NCBI RefSeq assembly: GCF_001039475.1
Contig: NZ_LELK01000011.1
Span: forward strand, 1-58,953
Reading direction: 5' to 3'
Origin: Guptibacillus hwajinpoensis
GTDB taxonomy: Bacteria; Bacillota; Bacilli; Bacillales; Guptibacillaceae
DNA: 58,953 bases
Part shown: positions 34,850-47,507 of the stretch, one piece after another
Layout of the letters: each line of letters opens with the position of its first letter
Numbering within the stretch: position 1 is the stretch's first letter
The notes under the pieces: model-generated
What the model was told of the DNA's origin: nothing
Seen by the model: the letters and a program-made list of their open reading frames with translations, nothing else
Database searches by the model: none
Made by a program: the position numbers and the translations under genes

Positions 34850-35473
34850 GTGCCTAAAGTAACAATGTTCAACCAAACCGGAGCACAAGTTGGCGACATC
34901 GAACTCGCTGAAGCAATCTTCGGGATCGAACCAAACGAAAGTGTTATGTATGATGCGGTTATCATGCAGCAAGCATCTTTACGTCAAGGTAACCATGACG
35001 TGAAAAATCGTTCAGAAGTACGCGGTGGTGGAGCTAAACCATGGCGCCAAAAAGGAACAGGTCGTGCTCGTCAGGGCTCAATCCGTTCACCACAATGGGT
35101 TGGCGGTGGAGTAGTATTTGGTCCGACACCAAGAAGCTATTCTTACAAGCTACCTAAAAAAGTTCGCCGTTTGGCTATCAGATCTGCTTTGTCTTCTAAA
35201 GTACAAACAGAAGATATGGTCATCGTCGACAGCATTTCTTTTGATGCACCAAAAACAAAGGAAATGAAATCAGTACTATCAAGCCTTTCCGCAGAAAGCA
35301 AGGCGCTTATCGTTACAGGCGACTATAACGAAGCTGTTGCATTATCTGCACGCAATATTCCTGGTGTTACTGTTGTAACTTCAGCTGGACTTAATATTCT
35401 TGATGTCCTTAAAGCTGATAAATTGGTTATGACAAAAGACGCTGTGGAAAAAGTAGAGGAGGTGCTAGCGTAA
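34850..35473 (+). CDS. rplD: 50S ribosomal protein L4
   Basis: The 207-residue protein lines the exit tunnel through its extended loop ([18 protein letters not shown]). In E. coli L4 is the feedback repressor of the S10 operon. The start is GTG 34850 after AAGAAGGGAGG. The stop TAA shares one base with the rplW ATG. Confidence 0.98.
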   Translation: MPKVTMFNQTGAQVGDIELAEAIFGIEPNESVMYDAVIMQQASLRQGNHDVKNRSEVRGGGAKPWRQKGTGRARQGSIRSPQWVGGGVVFGPTPRSYSYKLPKKVRRLAIRSALSSKVQTEDMVIVDSISFDAPKTKEMKSVLSSLSAESKALIVTGDYNEAVALSARNIPGVTVVTSAGLNILDVLKADKLVMTKDAVEKVEEVLA

Positions 35474-35760
35474 TGAACGCTCGTGATATTATCAAGCGCC
35501 CCGTTATTACTGAAGCTACTACTGACGTAATGGCAGACAAAAAGTATACGTTCGAAGTTGATACTCGTGCTAACAAAACTCAAATCAAGAGTGCTCTAGA
35601 AGAAATCTTCGGAGTTAAAGTTGCTGGAGTAAACACTCAAAACTATATGGGTAAAAAGAAACGTGTTGGCCGTCATAGCGGATATACACCACGTCGTAAA
35701 AAAGCTATCGTGACGCTTACACCAGAAAGCAAAGATCTAGATTTCTTTGAAGGCGTCTAA
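35473..35760 (+). CDS. rplW: 50S ribosomal protein L23
   Basis: The 95-residue protein sits at the tunnel exit and is the docking site for trigger factor and [16 protein letters not shown] at the N-terminus is the family hallmark. It is translationally coupled to rplD by a one-base overlap. Confidence 0.97.
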   Translation: MNARDIIKRPVITEATTDVMADKKYTFEVDTRANKTQIKSALEEIFGVKVAGVNTQNYMGKKKRVGRHSGYTPRRKKAIVTLTPESKDLDFFEGV

Positions 35761-35788
35761 AAAATAATAGATAAGGAGGGAAATTAGA

Positions 35789-36619
<831 letters not shown>

Positions 36620-36677
36620 TGGGATTAACCTACGGTTCCAAGGGACCGTAGCTTAATCACAAAAGGGAGGTTCACAA

Positions 36678-36956
36678 ATGGGTCGTAGTTTGAAAAAAGG
36701 ACCTTTTGTCGACGATCATTTAATGAAAAAGGTCGAAGACTTAAATGAAAAGAGCGACAAAAAAGTTATCAAAACTTGGTCTCGTCGTTCAACAGTATTC
36801 CCAGAGTTTATTGGACACACTTTTGCAGTATATGATGGACGCAAGCACGTACCGGTTTATGTTACAGAAGACATGGTCGGACACAAGCTTGGCGAATTTG
36901 CTCCAACTCGCACATATCGCGGGCATGCTGCAGATGACAAAAAAACTAGACGTTAA
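36678..36956 (+). CDS. rpsS: 30S ribosomal protein S19
   Basis: The 92-residue head protein binds with S13. [16 protein letters not shown] is the standard start, and the basic C-terminal tail ends DDKKTRR. AAAGGGAGG precedes the ATG. Confidence 0.98.
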   Translation: MGRSLKKGPFVDDHLMKKVEDLNEKSDKKVIKTWSRRSTVFPEFIGHTFAVYDGRKHVPVYVTEDMVGHKLGEFAPTRTYRGHAADDKKTRR

Positions 36957-36976
36957 TTTGAGGGGAGGTACAACGA

Positions 36977-37318
36977 ATGCAAGCTAAAGCTGTTGCAAAA
37001 CACGTGCGTATTGCTCCTCGTAAAGCACGCTTAGTCGTAGATCTCATTCGAGGAAAGCAAGTCGGTGAAGCTATTGCGATTTTGCGCAACACAAACAAAG
37101 CTGCTTCTCCAGTAGTTGAGAAAGTGCTTAACTCTGCGATCGCTAATGCAGAGCACAATCTTGAGTTAGAACCGAACAATCTTACGGTTTCTCAAGTGTT
37201 TGTGGACGAAGGAGTAACAATGAAACGTTTCCGCCCACGTGCTATGGGTAGAGCTAGCCGCATCAACAAGCGCACTAGCCACATCACAGTCGTGGTATCA
37301 GAAAAGAAGGAGGGATAA
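36977..37318 (+). CDS. rplV: 50S ribosomal protein L22
   Basis: The 113-residue protein has a beta-hairpin forming part of the exit-tunnel constriction, recognised by [15 protein letters not shown] near residue 80. That loop reads as the macrolide-sensitive wild type. GAGGGGAGG precedes ATG 36977; rpsC begins 3 bases after the stop. Confidence 0.98.
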   Translation: MQAKAVAKHVRIAPRKARLVVDLIRGKQVGEAIAILRNTNKAASPVVEKVLNSAIANAEHNLELEPNNLTVSQVFVDEGVTMKRFRPRAMGRASRINKRTSHITVVVSEKKEG

Positions 37319-37321
37319 CGA

Positions 37322-37981
37322 GTGGGTCAGAAAATTAATCCGGTAGGACTTCGAATTGGTGTCATTCGTGATTGGGAGTCTAAATGGTACGCAGACAAAG
37401 ATTACGCTAACCTTTTACACGAAGATATTAAAATTCGTGAATATATTGAAAAACGTTTGAAAGATGCATCTGTTTCAGCTGTTGAAATCGAACGTGCAGC
37501 AAACCGAGTGAATGTAACAGTGAAAACTGCTAAGCCTGGTATGGTGATCGGTAAAGGTGGTTCTGAAGTTGAGTCTCTTCGTAAGTCTCTCGCGGAACTA
37601 ACAGGCAAGAAAGTTCATGTTAACATCTTTGAAATCAAGCAAGCTGACGTTGACGCAACACTTGTTGCAGACAACATCGCTCGTCAACTTGAAAACCGCG
37701 TTTCTTTCCGTCGCGCTATGAAGCAAACTATTCAACGTGCGATGAGATCAGGCGCAAAAGGAATTAAAACGCAAGTATCTGGCCGTCTAAACGGTGCTGA
37801 TATTGCTCGTTCTGAATCATACAGTGAAGGTACTGTACCTCTTCATACACTTCGTGCTGACATCGATTATGGTACTGCAGAAGCAGATACTACTTACGGT
37901 AAGCTTGGTGTGAAGATTTGGATCTATCGTGGTGAAGTCCTTCCAACGAAAGGAACGCAAAAAGAGGAAGGGGGAAAATAA
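37322..37981 (+). CDS. rpsC: 30S ribosomal protein S3
   Basis: The 219-residue mRNA-entry-tunnel protein has an N-terminal KH domain ([18 protein letters not shown] near residue 75) and a C-terminal domain with [13 protein letters not shown]. The GTG start at 37322 has AAGGAGGG inside the rplV end. Confidence 0.98.
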   Translation: MGQKINPVGLRIGVIRDWESKWYADKDYANLLHEDIKIREYIEKRLKDASVSAVEIERAANRVNVTVKTAKPGMVIGKGGSEVESLRKSLAELTGKKVHVNIFEIKQADVDATLVADNIARQLENRVSFRRAMKQTIQRAMRSGAKGIKTQVSGRLNGADIARSESYSEGTVPLHTLRADIDYGTAEADTTYGKLGVKIWIYRGEVLPTKGTQKEEGGK

Positions 37982-38612
<631 letters not shown>

Positions 38613-38633
38613 TATGAGGGGAGGTTTGCGAAA

Positions 38634-38897
38634 ATGAGCGAACGCAATAATCGCAAAGAATACACTGGGCGTGTAGTCTCTGACAAAATGGATAAGACAA
38701 TTACTGTTATGGTTGAGACTTATAAGATGCACCCGTTATACGGTAAACGCGTTAAGTACTCTAAGAAGTTCAAAGCGCATGATGAAAACAACACTGCAAA
38801 AATCAACGACGTTGTAACAATCATGGAAACTCGTCCTGTATCTAAAGACAAACGTTTCCGTCTTGTAGAAGTAGTTGTAGAAGCAGTTATTATCTAA
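38634..38897 (+). CDS. rpsQ: 30S ribosomal protein S17
   Basis: The 87-residue OB-fold primary-binding protein. [17 protein letters not shown] and [19 protein letters not shown] are typical. GAGGGGAGG precedes ATG 38634. Confidence 0.98.
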   Translation: MSERNNRKEYTGRVVSDKMDKTITVMVETYKMHPLYGKRVKYSKKFKAHDENNTAKINDVVTIMETRPVSKDKRFRLVEVVVEAVII

Positions 38898-38942
38898 ATG
38901 AACTCGGATCATTTACTAATGTCCGAAGGGAGGTCTTTCTAG

Positions 38943-39311
38943 ATGATTCAACAGGAATCTCGTTTGAAAACAGCAGACAACTCTGGTGCACGTGAATTAC
39001 TTTGTATCAAAGTACTTGGCGGCTCGGGTCGTAAAACTGCTAATATCGGTGATGTAATTGTTTGTTCTGTGAAACAAGCAACACCTGGCGGCGTTGTTAA
39101 GAAAGGTGAAGTCGTTAGAGCTGTTATTGTACGCAGTAAAAGTGGCGTTCGTCGTCAAGATGGTTCATACATCAAATTTGACGAAAACGCAGCGGTTGTT
39201 ATCCGTGATGACAAAGGACCGCGCGGAACACGTATTTTCGGACCAGTTGCTCGTGAACTACGCGACAGCCAATTCATGAAAATCGTTTCTCTTGCTCCAG
39301 AAGTTCTTTAA
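38943..39311 (+). CDS. rplN: 50S ribosomal protein L14
   Basis: The 122-residue intersubunit-bridge protein, beginning [18 protein letters not shown], with conserved [14 protein letters not shown]. It is also the docking site for RsfS in other bacteria. AAGGGAGG precedes ATG 38943. Confidence 0.98.
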   Translation: MIQQESRLKTADNSGARELLCIKVLGGSGRKTANIGDVIVCSVKQATPGGVVKKGEVVRAVIVRSKSGVRRQDGSYIKFDENAAVVIRDDKGPRGTRIFGPVARELRDSQFMKIVSLAPEVL

Positions 39312-39352
39312 TCATTTGAAAATAGATGCCTTGTAAGGAGGTGCGCGACCTT

Positions 39353-39664
39353 ATGCACGTAAAAAAGGGAGATAAAGTAAAAGTTATTTCTGGTAAGGAC
39401 AAAGGTAAACAAGGTGTGATCCTTGAAGCTTACCCGAAAAAAGATAGAGTTATCGTTGAAGGTGTCAACCTTGTTAAGAAACACTCGAAACCATCACAGG
39501 CTAATCCTCAAGGTGGAATTATCGAGCAGGAAGCAGCGATCCACGTTTCTAACGTTATGGCGCTAGATCCGAAGTCTGGTGAACCTACTCGCGTTGGATA
39601 CAAAGTAGACAACGGTAAGAAAGTTCGTATCTCAAAAAAATCCGGTGAAGTACTCGATAAGTAG
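39353..39664 (+). CDS. rplX: 50S ribosomal protein L24
   Basis: The 103-residue assembly initiator with a KOW motif ([18 protein letters not shown]) at the N-terminus. ATG 39353 follows AAGGAGGTGCG and gives the family length; the frame is open for 9 codons upstream without a ribosome site. Confidence 0.97.
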   Translation: MHVKKGDKVKVISGKDKGKQGVILEAYPKKDRVIVEGVNLVKKHSKPSQANPQGGIIEQEAAIHVSNVMALDPKSGEPTRVGYKVDNGKKVRISKKSGEVLDK

Positions 39665-39689
39665 TTCGTAGCGAAAGGAGGTCAATCCG

Positions 39690-40229
39690 ATGAATCGTTT
39701 CCAAGAAAAGTATCAAAATGAAACTAAACCTGCACTAATGGAGAAATTTAATTATTCCTCTGTTATGGAAGTTCCAAAACTTGAAAAGATTGTAATCAAC
39801 ATGGGTGTTGGTGACGCTGTTCAGAACCCTAAAGCTCTAGATACAGCAGTTGAGGAGCTTCAGTTAATCTCAGGTCAAAAACCAATAATCACACGTGCGA
39901 AAAAGTCAATCGCTGGCTTTAAGCTTCGTGAAGATATGCCAATCGGTGCAAAAGTTACATTGCGCGGAACTCGCATGTTCGAATTCTTAGACAAACTTAT
40001 TTCTGTATCACTACCACGTGTACGTGACTTCAGAGGTATTTCTAAGAAATCTTTCGATGGCCGTGGTAACTATACACTTGGTGTTAAAGAACAGTTGATT
40101 TTCCCTGAAATTGATTACGATAAAGTTAACAAAGTACGCGGAATGGACATCGTTATCGTAACGACAGCTAATACGGACGAAGAGAGCCGTGAAATGTTGA
40201 CTAACCTAGGTATGCCATTTCAAAAGTAA
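39690..40229 (+). CDS. rplE: 50S ribosomal protein L5
   Basis: The 179-residue 5S rRNA-binding protein of the central protuberance. [16 protein letters not shown] and [17 protein letters not shown] are conserved. AAAGGAGGTC precedes ATG 39690. Confidence 0.98.
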   Translation: MNRFQEKYQNETKPALMEKFNYSSVMEVPKLEKIVINMGVGDAVQNPKALDTAVEELQLISGQKPIITRAKKSIAGFKLREDMPIGAKVTLRGTRMFEFLDKLISVSLPRVRDFRGISKKSFDGRGNYTLGVKEQLIFPEIDYDKVNKVRGMDIVIVTTANTDEESREMLTNLGMPFQK

Positions 40230-40233
40230 GTAA

Positions 40234-40431
<198 letters not shown>

Positions 40432-40460
40432 ACCCGAAATAGGGAAGGAGGTAATTACTA

Positions 40461-40859
40461 ATGGTCATGACTGATCCAATCGCAGATATGCTTACAAGAA
40501 TTCGTAATGCGAACACTGTTCGTCACGAAAAACTTGAGTTTCCTGCATCTAATTCGAAAAGAAGCATCGCTGAAATCCTCAAACGTGAAGGTTTTGTACG
40601 TGATGTTGAAATGATCGAAGACAGCAAACAAGGAATCATCCGTATCTTCTTAAAGTACGGTTCAAATAACGAACGCGTTATCACTGGATTAAAGCGAATC
40701 AGTAAACCTGGTCTTCGCGTATACGCTAAAGCAGACGAAGTACCACGTGTACTTGGCGGTCTAGGAATCGCTCTTGTTTCTACTTCTAAAGGAATTATGA
40801 CGGACAAAGAAGCTCGTCAACAGCAAGTAGGCGGAGAAGTTCTAGCGTACGTTTGGTAA
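40461..40859 (+). CDS. rpsH: 30S ribosomal protein S8
   Basis: The 132-residue central-domain rRNA-binding protein; in E. coli it represses the spc operon. [14 protein letters not shown] and the C-terminal [22 protein letters not shown] are hallmark sequences. GGAAGGAGGT precedes the start. Confidence 0.98.
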   Translation: MVMTDPIADMLTRIRNANTVRHEKLEFPASNSKRSIAEILKREGFVRDVEMIEDSKQGIIRIFLKYGSNNERVITGLKRISKPGLRVYAKADEVPRVLGGLGIALVSTSKGIMTDKEARQQQVGGEVLAYVW

Positions 40860-40886
40860 TTCTTAAAGCAGAATGGAGGTGTAATT

Positions 40887-41423
40887 ATGTCACGTGTCGG
40901 ACTTAAACCGGTTGAAATCCCAAGTGGTGTAACAATCGATATCAAAGGAGACGTTGTAACGGTTAAAGGACCTAAAGGGGAACTTTCTCGTACATTCAGC
41001 TCTGATATCAAAGTAAACATTGAAGAGAACGTGCTAACAGTAGCTCGTCCTTCAGATCACAAAGAGCACCGTGCACTACACGGAACGACTCGCAGCCTGA
41101 TCGCTAACATGGTTGAAGGTGTGACTAAAGGCTATGAAAAAGGTCTTGAAATCATCGGGGTTGGTTATCGTGCAAGTAAATCTGGTGAAAAACTTATCCT
41201 TAACGTAGGGTACTCTCACCCAGTTGAGATGGTCCCTGAACAAGGTATTGATATTGAAGTTCCTTCAAACACAAAAGTGGTTGTAAAAGGAATTGACAAA
41301 GAACGCGTTGGAGCTGTTGCAGCAAACATCCGCGCTGTCCGTACCCCAGAACCTTACAAAGGTAAAGGAATTCGCTACGAAGGCGAATATGTACGTCGTA
41401 AAGAAGGTAAAACAGGCAAATAG
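40887..41423 (+). CDS. rplF: 50S ribosomal protein L6
   Basis: The 178-residue protein of two repeated folds near the sarcin-ricin loop. The C-terminal signature [21 protein letters not shown] is intact. ATG 40887 has GGAGGTG upstream. Confidence 0.98.
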   Translation: MSRVGLKPVEIPSGVTIDIKGDVVTVKGPKGELSRTFSSDIKVNIEENVLTVARPSDHKEHRALHGTTRSLIANMVEGVTKGYEKGLEIIGVGYRASKSGEKLILNVGYSHPVEMVPEQGIDIEVPSNTKVVVKGIDKERVGAVAANIRAVRTPEPYKGKGIRYEGEYVRRKEGKTGK

Positions 41424-41454
41424 GTAAAAACCTAGCGGAAAGGAGTGACGTTTA

Positions 41455-41817
41455 ATGATCACTAAAGCCGATAAAAACAAAGCGCGTCAAAAAAGACACG
41501 CTCGCGTTCGCCGCACAGTTACCGGCACTACTGAACGTCCGCGTCTAAACGTATTCCGTTCTAACAAGAACATCTATGCTCAGCTTATCGATGACACTAA
41601 AGGTGTTACAATCGTATCAGCTTCAAGCATGGAACAAGGAATTGACGTTGAGCACGGAAGTAACAAAGAAGCTGCTGTGAAAGTCGGAGAAACAATCGCA
41701 AAGCGTGCAGTTGAAGCTGGATATTCTGCAGTGGTTTTCGACCGCGGAGGATACCTTTATCACGGACGTATTAAAGCTCTTGCAGACGCAGCGCGTGAAG
41801 CAGGACTGAAATTTTAA
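41455..41817 (+). CDS. rplR: 50S ribosomal protein L18
   Basis: The 120-residue 5S rRNA-binding protein with a basic N-terminal tail ([19 protein letters not shown]) and the C-terminal [34 protein letters not shown] precedes ATG 41455. Confidence 0.98.
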   Translation: MITKADKNKARQKRHARVRRTVTGTTERPRLNVFRSNKNIYAQLIDDTKGVTIVSASSMEQGIDVEHGSNKEAAVKVGETIAKRAVEAGYSAVVFDRGGYLYHGRIKALADAAREAGLKF

Positions 41818-41835
41818 TAAAAAGGAGGTTGACCC

Positions 41836-42336
41836 ATGCGTAGCATTGATGCTAACAAACTAGAACTTGAAGAACGCGTTGTTACCGTTAACCGCGTAGC
41901 GAAAGTTGTTAAAGGTGGACGTCGTTTCCGCTTTGCAGCAATCGTAGTTGTCGGAGACAAAAACGGTCACGTTGGATTCGGAACTGGTAAAGCGCAGGAA
42001 GTTCCTGAAGCAATTCGTAAAGCTATCGAAGATGCGAAGAAGAACTTAATTACTGTTCCTGTTGTAGGAACAACAATCCCTCACCAAATTACAGGTCATT
42101 TCGGAGCTGGTAACGTACTATTGAAGCCTGCTTCTGAAGGTACAGGAGTTATTGCTGGTGGACCTGTTCGTGCGGTACTAGAACTAGCTGGTGTAGGTGA
42201 CATTCTTTCTAAGTCTCTTGGATCTAACAATCCGATTAACATGGTGCGTGCAACTCTTAATGGCCTTGAGAACCTTAAGCGTGCGGAAGACGTTGCAAAG
42301 CTTCGTGGAAAATCTGTAGAAGAGCTACTAGGTTAA
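41836..42336 (+). CDS. rpsE: 30S ribosomal protein S5
   Basis: The 166-residue fidelity protein at the mRNA entry. The N-terminal dsRBD-like fold contains [24 protein letters not shown]-type sequence, and the loop that gives spectinomycin resistance when altered (VVKGGRR) is wild type. AAAAGGAGG precedes ATG 41836. Confidence 0.98.
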   Translation: MRSIDANKLELEERVVTVNRVAKVVKGGRRFRFAAIVVVGDKNGHVGFGTGKAQEVPEAIRKAIEDAKKNLITVPVVGTTIPHQITGHFGAGNVLLKPASEGTGVIAGGPVRAVLELAGVGDILSKSLGSNNPINMVRATLNGLENLKRAEDVAKLRGKSVEELLG

Positions 42337-42350
42337 GGGAGGGAAAATAG

Positions 42351-42539
42351 ATGGCTAAGCAATTAGAAATCACCCTCACACGTAGTGTGATTGGTCGCCC
42401 TCAAGACCAACGCGTGACGGTAAAAACACTTGGACTAAACAAGATGCATCACACGGTTGTTCATAACGACAATCCTGCGATTCGCGGTATGATCAACAAG
42501 GTATCTCACCTTGTAACTGTTAACGAAATTGATGCGTAA
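42351..42539 (+). CDS. rpmD: 50S ribosomal protein L30
   Basis: The 62-residue protein with the pattern [20 protein letters not shown] and [28 protein letters not shown] precedes ATG 42351. Confidence 0.97.
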   Translation: MAKQLEITLTRSVIGRPQDQRVTVKTLGLNKMHHTVVHNDNPAIRGMINKVSHLVTVNEIDA

Positions 42540-42568
42540 AAAATCTATACATTGAGGAGGTGCCCACA

Positions 42569-43009
42569 ATGAAACTACACGAACTAAAACCATCTGAAGG
42601 TTCTCGTAAAGAACGCAACAGACTTGGTCGCGGTATTGCTACTGGTAACGGTAAGACATCTGGTCGCGGTCAAAAAGGTCAAAAAGCTCGTTCTGGCGGC
42701 GGAGTACGCGTCGGTTTCGAAGGAGGACAACTTCCAATCTTCAAACGTCTACCTAAGCGTGGATTTACAAACATGAACCGTAAAGAGTTCGCGATTGTTA
42801 ATCTTGATTCGCTTAACCGTTTCGAAGATGGAACTGAAGTTTCTCCAGAGCTTCTTTTGGAAACTGGCGTAGTAAGCAAAGAAAAAGCTGGAATTAAGAT
42901 TCTAGGTAGTGGTAAGCTTGAGAAAAAGCTTACCGTCAAAGCCCACAAGTTCTCTGCTTCTGCAAAAGAGGCTATTGAAGCGGCAGGCGGAAACACTGAG
43001 GTGATCTAA
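42569..43009 (+). CDS. rplO: 50S ribosomal protein L15
   Basis: The 146-residue late-assembly protein has a glycine- and arginine-rich N-terminal extension ([20 protein letters not shown]). I use ATG 42569, which has GAGGAGGTG upstream; GTG 42560 lies inside that site. The stop shares one base with the secY ATG. Confidence 0.97.
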   Translation: MKLHELKPSEGSRKERNRLGRGIATGNGKTSGRGQKGQKARSGGGVRVGFEGGQLPIFKRLPKRGFTNMNRKEFAIVNLDSLNRFEDGTEVSPELLLETGVVSKEKAGIKILGSGKLEKKLTVKAHKFSASAKEAIEAAGGNTEVI

Positions 43010-44304
43010 TGTTCCAGGCAATCTCCAACATTATGCGCGTAGGTGATATTAGAAATAAAGTAATATTCACCCTACTCATGCTTGTCGTGTTCCGAATCGG
43101 AACATTCATACCAGTTCCAGGTGTGAACAGAGACGTACTACAATTTCAAGATCAAATGAGTCTCTTCGGAGTACTCAACACCTTTGGCGGTGGAGCGTTG
43201 CAAAACTTCTCCATCTTTGCCATGGGAATTATGCCTTACATCACTGCTTCTATTATTGTACAGCTATTGCAAATGGACGTTGTTCCTAAGTTTACCGAAT
43301 GGTCTAAACAAGGGGAAGCCGGACGCAAGAAGCTAACGCAGGTTACTCGTTATGGAACGATCGGACTTGGACTTATTCAAGGTATTGGTCTTTCAATCGG
43401 GTTCAACAATATTGTTGGTGGACAGTTGATTAGTAATCCAGGCGTACTAACGTATCTTAATATTTCTCTTGTTTTAACAGCCGGAACGGCTTTTTTGATG
43501 TGGTTAGGCGAACAGATCACAGCAAAAGGCGTAGGAAATGGAATTTCAATCATCATCTTTGCTGGTATTGTTGCTGCAATTCCACCAGGGCTTAATCAGC
43601 TCTATGCACAGATGTTTGAGGGTTCTCAAGATGAGTTGTTCCTTAACATTGTTACACTTGTGATTCTTGCACTTGCAGCACTCGCAATTGTTGTAGCTGT
43701 TATCTTTGTTCAACAAGGTCTTAGAAAAATCCCAATTCAATATGCCAAGCGTACTGTAAACCGCAGACAAGTTGGTGGACAATCCACACACTTACCAATT
43801 AAGGTCAATGCAGCAGGTGTTATTCCAGTTATCTTTGCAATATCACTGATTATTACTCCACCAACAATCGCCAGGTTGTTCGGAGATAATACGGTAACGG
43901 AGTGGATCGTAAGGGTATTTGATTATACACAACCTATTGGTATGGTCGTGTATGCGTTACTCATCATTGGATTTACGTATTTCTATACGTTTGTCCAGGT
44001 TAATCCGGAGAAGATGGCTGAGAATCTTAAAAAGCAGGGTGGATACATTCCTGGTATTCGTCCGGGTAATGCAACGGAAACGTACATTACTCGCATTCTC
44101 TACCGCTTAACATTTGTAGGAGCACTTTTCCTTGCTGTTATATCGATTATTCCGGTATTTTTCACAACCGTAGCAGGACTGCCGCAAACGCTGCAAATCG
44201 GCGGAACAAGCTTGCTGATCGTTGTTGGGGTAGCGCTTGATACGATGAAGCAAATTGAAAGTCAATTAATTAAACGTCATTATAAAGGCTTTATTAAATC
44301 TTGA
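43009..44304 (+). CDS. secY: Protein translocase subunit SecY
   Basis: The 431-residue channel of the Sec translocon has ten predicted membrane spans. The plug and first spans follow FRIGTFIPVPGVNRD; the cytosolic loop RKIPIQYAKR and the C-terminal HYKGFIKS tail are conserved. It overlaps rplO by one base. It is separated from adk by 66 bases with a two-tier hairpin. Confidence 0.98.
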   Translation: MFQAISNIMRVGDIRNKVIFTLLMLVVFRIGTFIPVPGVNRDVLQFQDQMSLFGVLNTFGGGALQNFSIFAMGIMPYITASIIVQLLQMDVVPKFTEWSKQGEAGRKKLTQVTRYGTIGLGLIQGIGLSIGFNNIVGGQLISNPGVLTYLNISLVLTAGTAFLMWLGEQITAKGVGNGISIIIFAGIVAAIPPGLNQLYAQMFEGSQDELFLNIVTLVILALAALAIVVAVIFVQQGLRKIPIQYAKRTVNRRQVGGQSTHLPIKVNAAGVIPVIFAISLIITPPTIARLFGDNTVTEWIVRVFDYTQPIGMVVYALLIIGFTYFYTFVQVNPEKMAENLKKQGGYIPGIRPGNATETYITRILYRLTFVGALFLAVISIIPVFFTTVAGLPQTLQIGGTSLLIVVGVALDTMKQIESQLIKRHYKGFIKS

Positions 44305-44344
44305 GGATAAATCGGGAAGAACTTTCTTCCCTTCCTTCATCCTC
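44303..44344 (+). other. nested hairpin between secY and adk
   Basis: The outer arms are GAGGAT (44303-44308) and ATCCTC (44339-44344), the inner arms GGGAAGA (44314-44320) and TCTTCCC (44325-44331). The 5' arm overlaps the secY stop. There is only a weak pyrimidine tract after it, so partial attenuation or processing is more likely than full termination. Confidence 0.55.
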
Positions 44345-44370
44345 GATTGGGTGACGTGCGGAGGGATTAG

Positions 44371-45020
<650 letters not shown>

Positions 45021-45021
<1 letters not shown>

Positions 45022-45767
45022 TGATTATTTGCAAGACACCTCGCGAACTTGATATTATGCGAGAGGCAGGCAAAATTGTCGCATTAACTCATCAAGAGCT
45101 ACAGAAGCACATCAAGCCTGGAATTACGACAAAAGAGCTGGATTCGATTGCCGATCGGTTTATTCGTCAGCTTGGTGCAATTCCTTCCTTTAAGGGTTAC
45201 AATGGATTTACTGGAAGTATATGCGCTTCAGTTAATGAAGAGCTAGTACATGGTATTCCAGGGGATCGCGTGTTGGCGGAGGGAGATATAATTAGCATCG
45301 ATATTGGTGCTAAGTATAAAGGTTATCATGGCGATTCTGCCTGGACCTATCCTGTTGGCACTATCTCAGAAGAAGACGAACGGTTGTTAAAAGTTACCGA
45401 GGAATCGTTATATAAAGGATTGAATGAAGCGAAAGCTGGTAAGAGGCTTTCAGATATCTCTCATGCAATTCAAGCATATGCCGAAGCTGAAGGTTTTTCG
45501 ATTGTACGAGAATATGTTGGTCATGGTGTAGGTCAAGACCTTCATGAAGATCCTCAAATTCCCCATTATGGTCCTCCAGGAAAAGGGCCGAGGCTAAAGC
45601 AGGGGATGGTCCTTGCAGTAGAGCCGATGGTGAATCTGGGCTCTCGCTATGTTCGAACACTTTCGGATAATTGGACTGTAGTAACAACTGACGGCAAAAA
45701 CTGCGCTCACTTTGAGCACACTTTTGCTGTTACGGAAGAAGGATATGAAATTCTAACAAAGGCCTAA
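45021..45767 (+). CDS. map: Methionine aminopeptidase, type I
   Basis: The 248-residue metalloprotease removes N-terminal Met. The five metal ligands are visible as the Asp pair in [16 protein letters not shown], His in [12 protein letters not shown], Glu in VLAVEPMV and Glu in [13 protein letters not shown]. It is translationally coupled to adk and followed by a KOW-type protein. Confidence 0.97.
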
Positions 45768-45783
45768 GTGAAGGTGATGGTTC

Positions 45784-46104
45784 GTGAAAGAGTCGGATAC
45801 CGTTCCCGAGATCGGTCAGATCGTTCGGAATAGACGGGGAAGAGACGCTGAACAATATAGCGTGATTGTAGGAATCGTTGATAAACGTTATGTTTTCTTA
45901 GCAGATGGTGACAAGCGTAAGTTTGATCGACCAAAGCGGAAGAACCTCGCGCACCTTGAGCTGATAGATTATGTATCCCCTGAGGTAAAGCGAAGTCTTG
46001 AGGAAACCGGCCGTGTCACAAATGGCAAGCTGCGTTTCGCGATCTCAAAATATATGAATGAATATGTCATTGATTTAAAGGAGGGAGAGCAAGTAGATGG
46101 CTAA
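45784..46104 (+). CDS. KOW-domain RNA-binding protein (L14e-like)
   Basis: The 106-residue protein begins with a KOW-like beta-barrel ([29 protein letters not shown]) similar to eukaryotic/archaeal ribosomal protein L14e, with a basic helix and [23 protein letters not shown] at the C-terminus. The GTG start at 45784 follows AAGGTGATGG. The place between map and infA is conserved in many Bacillaceae, suggesting a role in ribosome function or assembly, but no function is proven. Confidence 0.85.
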   Translation: MKESDTVPEIGQIVRNRRGRDAEQYSVIVGIVDKRYVFLADGDKRKFDRPKRKNLAHLELIDYVSPEVKRSLEETGRVTNGKLRFAISKYMNEYVIDLKEGEQVDG

Positions 46105-46315
46105 AGAAGAAGTGATTGAAATGGAAGGCAAGGTTATCGAACCTCTGCCGAATGCAATGTTTCGAGTAGAACTCGAAAACGGTCATAAGATTCTTGCTCA
46201 CGTATCCGGAAAGATACGCATGCATTACATTCGTATTCTACCAGGTGACAAAGTAACCGTTGAGCTTTCTCCATATGACTTATCACGTGGTCGAATCACG
46301 TATCGATATAAATAA
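46097..46315 (+). CDS. infA: Translation initiation factor IF-1
   Basis: The 72-residue OB-fold factor occupies the A site during initiation. The sequence [20 protein letters not shown] and the ending [14 protein letters not shown] are canonical. It overlaps the preceding gene by 8 bases; GGAGGGAG supplies the ribosome site. Confidence 0.98.
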   Translation: MAKEEVIEMEGKVIEPLPNAMFRVELENGHKILAHVSGKIRMHYIRILPGDKVTVELSPYDLSRGRITYRYK

Positions 46316-46323
46316 GCAGTTAA

Positions 46324-46464
<141 letters not shown>

Positions 46465-46485
46465 TATATAAGGAGGTGCAACGTA

Positions 46486-46851
46486 ATGGCACGTATTGCT
46501 GGTATTGATGTTCCACGCGAAAAGCGCATCGTAATCGCGTTAACTTACGTTTATGGAATCGGTAAAACAACTGCGAAACAAGTTCTAGTTGACGCTGGTG
46601 TTTCTGAAGACACTCGCGTGCGCGACTTAACTGAAGAAGAGCTCGGAAAAATCCGTGAAGTAGTAGACAAAATTAAAGTTGAGGGTGATCTTCGTCGTGA
46701 AATCTCACTTAACATTAAGCGTCTAATCGAAATCGGTTCTTATCGTGGTATCCGCCACCGTCGTGGTCTTCCTGTCCGAGGTCAACATACGAAGAACAAC
46801 TCTCGTACTCGTAAAGGCCCTCGCCGTACAGTAGCTAACAAGAAGAAGTAA
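46486..46851 (+). CDS. rpsM: 30S ribosomal protein S13
   Basis: The 121-residue head protein makes intersubunit bridges to L5. [21 protein letters not shown]-type start, [15 protein letters not shown] and a basic tail. AAGGAGGTG precedes the ATG. Confidence 0.98.
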   Translation: MARIAGIDVPREKRIVIALTYVYGIGKTTAKQVLVDAGVSEDTRVRDLTEEELGKIREVVDKIKVEGDLRREISLNIKRLIEIGSYRGIRHRRGLPVRGQHTKNNSRTRKGPRRTVANKKK

Positions 46852-46867
46852 GGGAGGTAATTAACAA

Positions 46868-47263
46868 ATGGCTAAGCAACGTAAAGCAAATACGCGCAAA
46901 AAGCGCGTGAAAAAGAATGTTGAGAGTGGAGTAGCTCACATCCGTTCCACTTTTAACAATACAATCATTACGATTACTGATACTCACGGAAATGCGATTT
47001 CTTGGGCAACTTCCGGAAACATGGGCTTTAAAGGTTCTCGTAAGTCGACTCCATTCGCTGCTCAAATGGCTGCCGAAACTGCAGGTAAAACTGCACAGGA
47101 GCATGGCATGAAAACTGTAGAAGTTTCTGTTAAAGGCCCTGGAGCTGGTCGTGAAGCTGCTATTCGTGCACTTCAAGCTGTAGGTCTAGAGGTTACTGCG
47201 ATCCGTGACGTAACTCCAGTACCTCATAACGGCTGCCGTCCGCCAAAACGTCGTAGAGTCTAA
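46868..47263 (+). CDS. rpsK: 30S ribosomal protein S11
   Basis: The 131-residue platform protein ends with the conserved [25 protein letters not shown] precedes ATG 46868. No rpsD follows, as in B. subtilis, and an unusually long 244-base gap separates it from rpoA. Confidence 0.98.
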   Translation: MAKQRKANTRKKRVKKNVESGVAHIRSTFNNTIITITDTHGNAISWATSGNMGFKGSRKSTPFAAQMAAETAGKTAQEHGMKTVEVSVKGPGAGREAAIRALQAVGLEVTAIRDVTPVPHNGCRPPKRRRV

Positions 47264-47270
47264 TTTAGTA

Positions 47271-47478
47271 GAGAGTTCAAAAACGTAGATGTTCCCTTCG
47301 GGTGAATGCCTGGTTTTGAACAATCTCTTATGGAAAGATTCAATCTATCGGTATACAATTGATGAACATGTCAATAATGATAATGTATAAATTGTTGACG
47401 GTTGACGAATCATAATTAGGTTGTTGGTATTTAGACCACCTAAAGGGATTATTCGGTTAGACTTCTTGTCTAACCGAA
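47271..47478 (+). other. structured intergenic region before rpoA
   Basis: The first hairpin has arms GTTCAAAA (47275-47282) and TTTTGAAC (47314-47321), extended by GAGA/TCTC. The second is an 11-bp perfect stem, TTCGGTTAGAC (47452-47462) with GTCTAACCGAA (47468-47478), and a 5-base loop. The second ends 13 bases before the rpoA ribosome site. Between them a weak promoter candidate, TTGATG (47359-47364) and TAATGT (47381-47386), is possible. Confidence 0.6.
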
Positions 47479-47507
47479 GTTCGACGTTTTGAAGGAGGGT
47501 TTGTTGG

